Origin: Microbotryomycetes sp. JL201
Taxonomy: Eukaryota; Basidiomycota; Microbotryomycetes
Length of the DNA stretch: 64,000 bases
Reading direction: 5' to 3'
NCBI GenBank assembly: GCA_033819885.1
Contig: JAQYUZ010000038.1
Span: 65,735 to 129,734, forward strand
In this document: positions 61,223-64,000 of the stretch, piece by piece
How the letters are laid out: each line of letters begins with the position of its first letter
How positions within the stretch are numbered: position 1 is the stretch's first letter
Program-made: the position numbers and the translations under genes
The notes under the pieces: generated by a model
Databases searched by the model: none
What the model was told of the DNA's origin: nothing
Seen by the model: only the letters and a program-made list of their open reading frames with translations

Positions 61223-62086
61223 TCAAACAAGATCTGCCTTCCCGTGTTTGCGAGTTCGAGAACGTCGGTTGGACGGCTGCGCGCGAGGCGAGGTTTGGTT
61301 CGTCGATGATGATGATGGAGGTGAAGCCATCCTGAGATCCATCATTTCTTGCTTTTCTCCTACGACATTGCCGCCCCAAGTCGGCTGGTTTGCTTGACTG
61401 AGCGCTCTAGTGCGCTCCTCTTTCCGCCTCTGCTCTCGCCTCGCCTTTTCATCCTCGCTCAATTCAAACTTGCTCTTAAGGATACGCCTGATAGCTTCGG
61501 CAGACACTTTGAATTGCTTGCTGAGCAACTCTGTCGTATACAACTGAGGTTGAGATTTGTGTAAAGTCCGAACGAGCGTCATTGCATCGCGCGATAGGCG
61601 TTTCGGAGGCTGCCAGCCTTGGGGAAATTTTTGTTGCATCGCCCGACGGTGTTTGAGCCATTCTGGTTCAGTGCGCGCAGTGTCGTTGTCATGCGAGGAC
61701 AAATCTGCACGGTCTTGTGCAGAAGTCGAGCGAGAGTTTCGAGTGGCGAGACTGGCCGAGGTGGATGCTCCTCTGACGTTGTTGGCGGACAAATAGCCCG
61801 TTTGCTGTGCATCTGATTGCCTTTTCTTGCTGGCTCGTTTTTCCGAGTCTGTGGTCGAACGCCTCGTCTGGTCGCGGACGATCTGTCGTTCGCGCAAGTG
61901 TCGCCCTTCTGGAGCGCGACGAGAAGAATCATTGGGTTGCAGAGGTCCCGAAAGCTTGTTCAACATCCCTGCGCGCGCTGAAAATGGACTGCGTGGCCCT
62001 GTCGTCGACGTGGATGCGATCGCCGAGCTCGTCGAAAATGCTCGACGCCATGCCAAGCAGCAGCAAGCCAATGGTCGAGCCGTCAT
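61223..62086 (-). CDS. RRG9: Rrg9/neugrin-type mitochondrial protein
   Basis: Yeast Rrg9 is needed for respiratory growth and mitochondrial genome maintenance. A single uninterrupted frame of 287 residues starts MTARPLACCCLAWRRAFSTSS at 62086, a clear mitochondrial presequence. A basic, Ser/Arg-rich spacer follows. The neugrin/Rrg9 domain then reads EPEWLKHRRAMQQKFPQGWQPPKRLSRDAM and LYTTELLSKQFKVSAEAIRRILKSKFELSEDEKARREQRRKE (about 61690-61430). The C-terminus is Ser/Arg-rich and disordered. No intron is needed, unusual for this window. Divergent from CDK1. Confidence 0.87.
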   Translation of the reverse strand: MTARPLACCCLAWRRAFSTSSAIASTSTTGPRSPFSARAGMLNKLSGPLQPNDSSRRAPEGRHLRERQIVRDQTRRSTTDSEKRASKKRQSDAQQTGYLSANNVRGASTSASLATRNSRSTSAQDRADLSSHDNDTARTEPEWLKHRRAMQQKFPQGWQPPKRLSRDAMTLVRTLHKSQPQLYTTELLSKQFKVSAEAIRRILKSKFELSEDEKARREQRRKEERTRALSQANQPTWGGNVVGEKQEMMDLRMASPPSSSSTNQTSPRAQPSNRRSRTRKHGKADLV

Positions 62087-62516
62087 GATGAGAGCAAGAA
62101 GCCTGTAACAGAGGCGAATTCTGAGCTGTGCCGCCGACTAGACGCGGTGAGCAATTGATTTCGAGTCGCTCGAGGCGAGAAAGGAGGCGTCGCCCAAAGA
62201 CTGCAAAGACGGTGTCGATAATGATGGAGTTTGGCGCATTTGCGTCTTGTTGGAAAAAGCATTCCGCACATCTCCTTCTGTGCTGCCACAGTCCGAGTCG
62301 TTCATGCGCCGACTCGATTGACGCGCCTGTTTTCCCATTCCGTCAGCCAGTCTCGACCTACCGACGAACACGAAGCAGTCCATCATCGGCATTTGGCTCA
62401 TTCGGCTCGCTTGTATCTTAGCCAGCTAGCTTGCAGGCCGTGTCCGGTACGCGTTTCGGGCGTCAGTCAACTTGAGCTGCGCACACGCGAACGACGCAAG
62501 TGAGCGACAGGCGACA
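62087..62516. promoter_or_regulatory. Divergent promoter region of RRG9 and CDK1
   Basis: About 430 bases between start codons without a supported gene. No element recognised with confidence. Confidence 0.35.
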
Positions 62517-64000
62517 ATGTCGAGCATGGAAAAGTACGAGCGCTTGGAAAAGATTGGTGAAGGTCAGTCTCGCGGCCGTTAGACAGTCCAACGCGTCAGG
62601 CCGTCTCATTGTCCCGCTTACGCGCGTGAGCGCGCGTTTGCTGCAATGTTTGGCACCGCTGAACAAATGAAAAGGTCGTGGCGCGTTGAATTACGGGTGA
62701 CTGACGATCAAACCTTTTCTATAGGAACCTATGGCGTTGTCGTACGTTGATTTTGTCCGAAAGCGTGCTCAGTCTTCGCTAACGAACGACCGCGCACGCG
62801 TCATTGCTTTTGATCTTCGTCAACAACACCTGGATAATTCCAACGAACAGTATCGCTCTCGTAACAGGGACACGAACGACATTGTCGCTCTTAAAAAGAT
62901 TCGACTCGAGGCCGAAGACGAAGGCGTGCCCTCGACGGCCATCAGAGAAATCTCGCTGCTGAAAGAGATGAAAGACGACAACGTCGTCCGGTGCGTCAGG
63001 GCGAATGAGACGATTAAGAATCCGACTGACGAGCATCTTCCTCTTAGGCTGCTTGACATTGTCCATTCGGACACGAAATTGTTTCTCGTATTCGAATTCC
63101 TCGACATGGACTTGAAGCGGTACATGGACAAGGTCGGAGATGGAGAAGGCATGGGTCCAGACATTGTCAAGGTGCGTCAAAGGCATAAACGGCTGTCGCC
63201 ATTAGGGAAACATGCAAGACTGACTGGTTCTGGCTGGCTTGGTTCACACGTTAGAAATTTGCGAGTCATTACAGCCTGTGCCTTGCTCATCGGGCATTCT
63301 GACCGCTTTTATTTTCAGACATACCAACTCGTCAAGGGCGTATACTATCTGCATGCGCATCGCATTTTGCACCGCGACCTGAAACCTCAAAATCTGCTCA
63401 TCAACAAGGACGGCAACCTTAAATTGGCCGACTTTGGCCTCGCACGCGCATTTGGCATCCCTTTGCGGTCATACACCCACGAGGTGAGCGTTCGTCGGAC
63501 TATCGCTGTGGATGCACGGGAGCTAAAGTTGTTTGCGGCGTAAAGATTGTCACGTTGTGGTACCGTGCGCCTGAAGTCTTGCTCGGGTCACGACATTACT
63601 CTACCGGTGTCGACATGTGGTCTGTCGGCTGCATCTTTGCCGAAATGATCATGCGCCAGCCGCTGTTCCCGGGCGATTCTGAGATTGATGAGATTTTCCG
63701 CATTTTCCGGTGCGTACGACGGTCGTTGTCGTGGCGCTCTTGGGGAAGCGACTGACTTGTCATTGTCGGATGGCGCAGACTGCTCGGCACGCCGGACGAG
63801 GAGGTGTGGCCCGGCGTGACGAGCTTGCCCGATTTCAAGGCATCGTTCCCGAACTGGAAGCCGAAAGATCTGCAGTCGAATATTGCAGGTGCAACGCACG
63901 AAAGTGTCGAGTTGATTCAGGTCAGTGTGTGATGTCTTTGTGCCTGCAACGAGGACGTTTGATGGCTGATGTTTGCTGGTGAAAATCGCTTTCGTGCGTG
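62517..64000 (+). CDS. CDK1: Cyclin-dependent kinase 1 (Cdc2/Cdc28), 3' end outside the window
   Basis: Master cell-cycle kinase. ATG 62517 gives [17 protein letters not shown] 17-nt micro-exon (62725-62741) supplies TYGVV of the glycine loop, and the next exon [17 protein letters not shown] (catalytic Lys). The cyclin-binding helix is the exact PSTAIRE (about 62932). Later exons give VVR + [54 protein letters not shown] (catalytic loop), [22 protein letters not shown] (DFG and T-loop with the CAK-target Thr), [33 protein letters not shown], and [26 protein letters not shown]. The last exon seen stops at a GTCAGT near 63921; the remaining C-lobe lies beyond 64000. The exact PSTAIRE and the GIPLR activation loop favour CDK1 over Pho85-type kinases. 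Confidence 0.95.

Overview
The window is nuclear DNA of a fungus, most probably a basidiomycete with a compact genome. Genes lie on both strands with 60 to 550 bases between them. Almost all are cut by many short introns (about 45 to 120 bases, GT-AG with CTGAC/CTAAC-like branch sites), and several carry very small exons. The gene set (Tup1, Clr2-like, Rrg9, Mak3/Naa30, mitochondrial Etr1, Mip1) is fungal, and the intron density argues against budding yeasts. The subphylum cannot be fixed from the sequence alone; Pucciniomycotina is a guess. I saw no rRNA, tRNA, CRISPR, transposon or viral element.

Layout, left to right. 1-1815: 3' part of a Dal5-type transporter (+). 2356-6552: mitochondrial DNA polymerase gamma MIP1 (+), with an apparent internal duplication. 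7084-8571 RAD52 (-) and 8835-12296 RAD54 (+), head to head. 12402-14268 allantoinase (-). 14487-21638 ZW10/Dsl1 (+), with a giant acidic tail. 21757-27726 UDP-glucose:glycoprotein glucosyltransferase (+). 27825-30071 a CCCH zinc-finger protein (-), back to back with 30070-33346 Clr2-like silencing protein (+). 33411-35104 ETR1 (-) and 35398-36962 FMT1 (+), divergent. 37090-38111 NAA30/MAK3 (+). 38470-38811 small unknown (-). 39326-42107 TUP1 (-). 42626-46856 SEC24 (-), with a spliced-in WW-like domain. 47413-48483 SEC62 (-). 48661-53634 condensin subunit CND1 (+). 53804-55154 RCE1 (+). 55249-57222 HEM14 (+). 58268-60343 C2H2 zinc-finger protein (+). 61223-62086 RRG9 (-). 62517 to the right edge: CDK1 (+, cut by the window).

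No gene cluster in the metabolic sense is visible. Functional neighbours do occur: two homologous-recombination partners share one 263-bp promoter (RAD52/RAD54); two chromatin or RNA-silencing type genes start in the same CCATGG site (CCCH protein/Clr2); two mitochondrial genes diverge from one promoter (ETR1/FMT1). ER-Golgi functions are frequent (ZW10, UGGT, SEC24, SEC62, RCE1), as are mitochondrial ones (MIP1, ETR1, FMT1, HEM14, RRG9).

Most notable observations: the duplicated spacer module in MIP1; the WW-like domain assembled from three small exons at the N-terminus of SEC24; the roughly 1,400-residue ZW10 tail with eight acidic Trp motifs that resemble COPI-binding motifs of Dsl1; a RAD54 start codon that appears split by an intron; and three candidate GC-AG introns with GCAAGT donors in two adjacent genes. 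Exon boundaries were assigned by eye from reading frame, splice consensus and remembered family sequences, so small shifts are possible.
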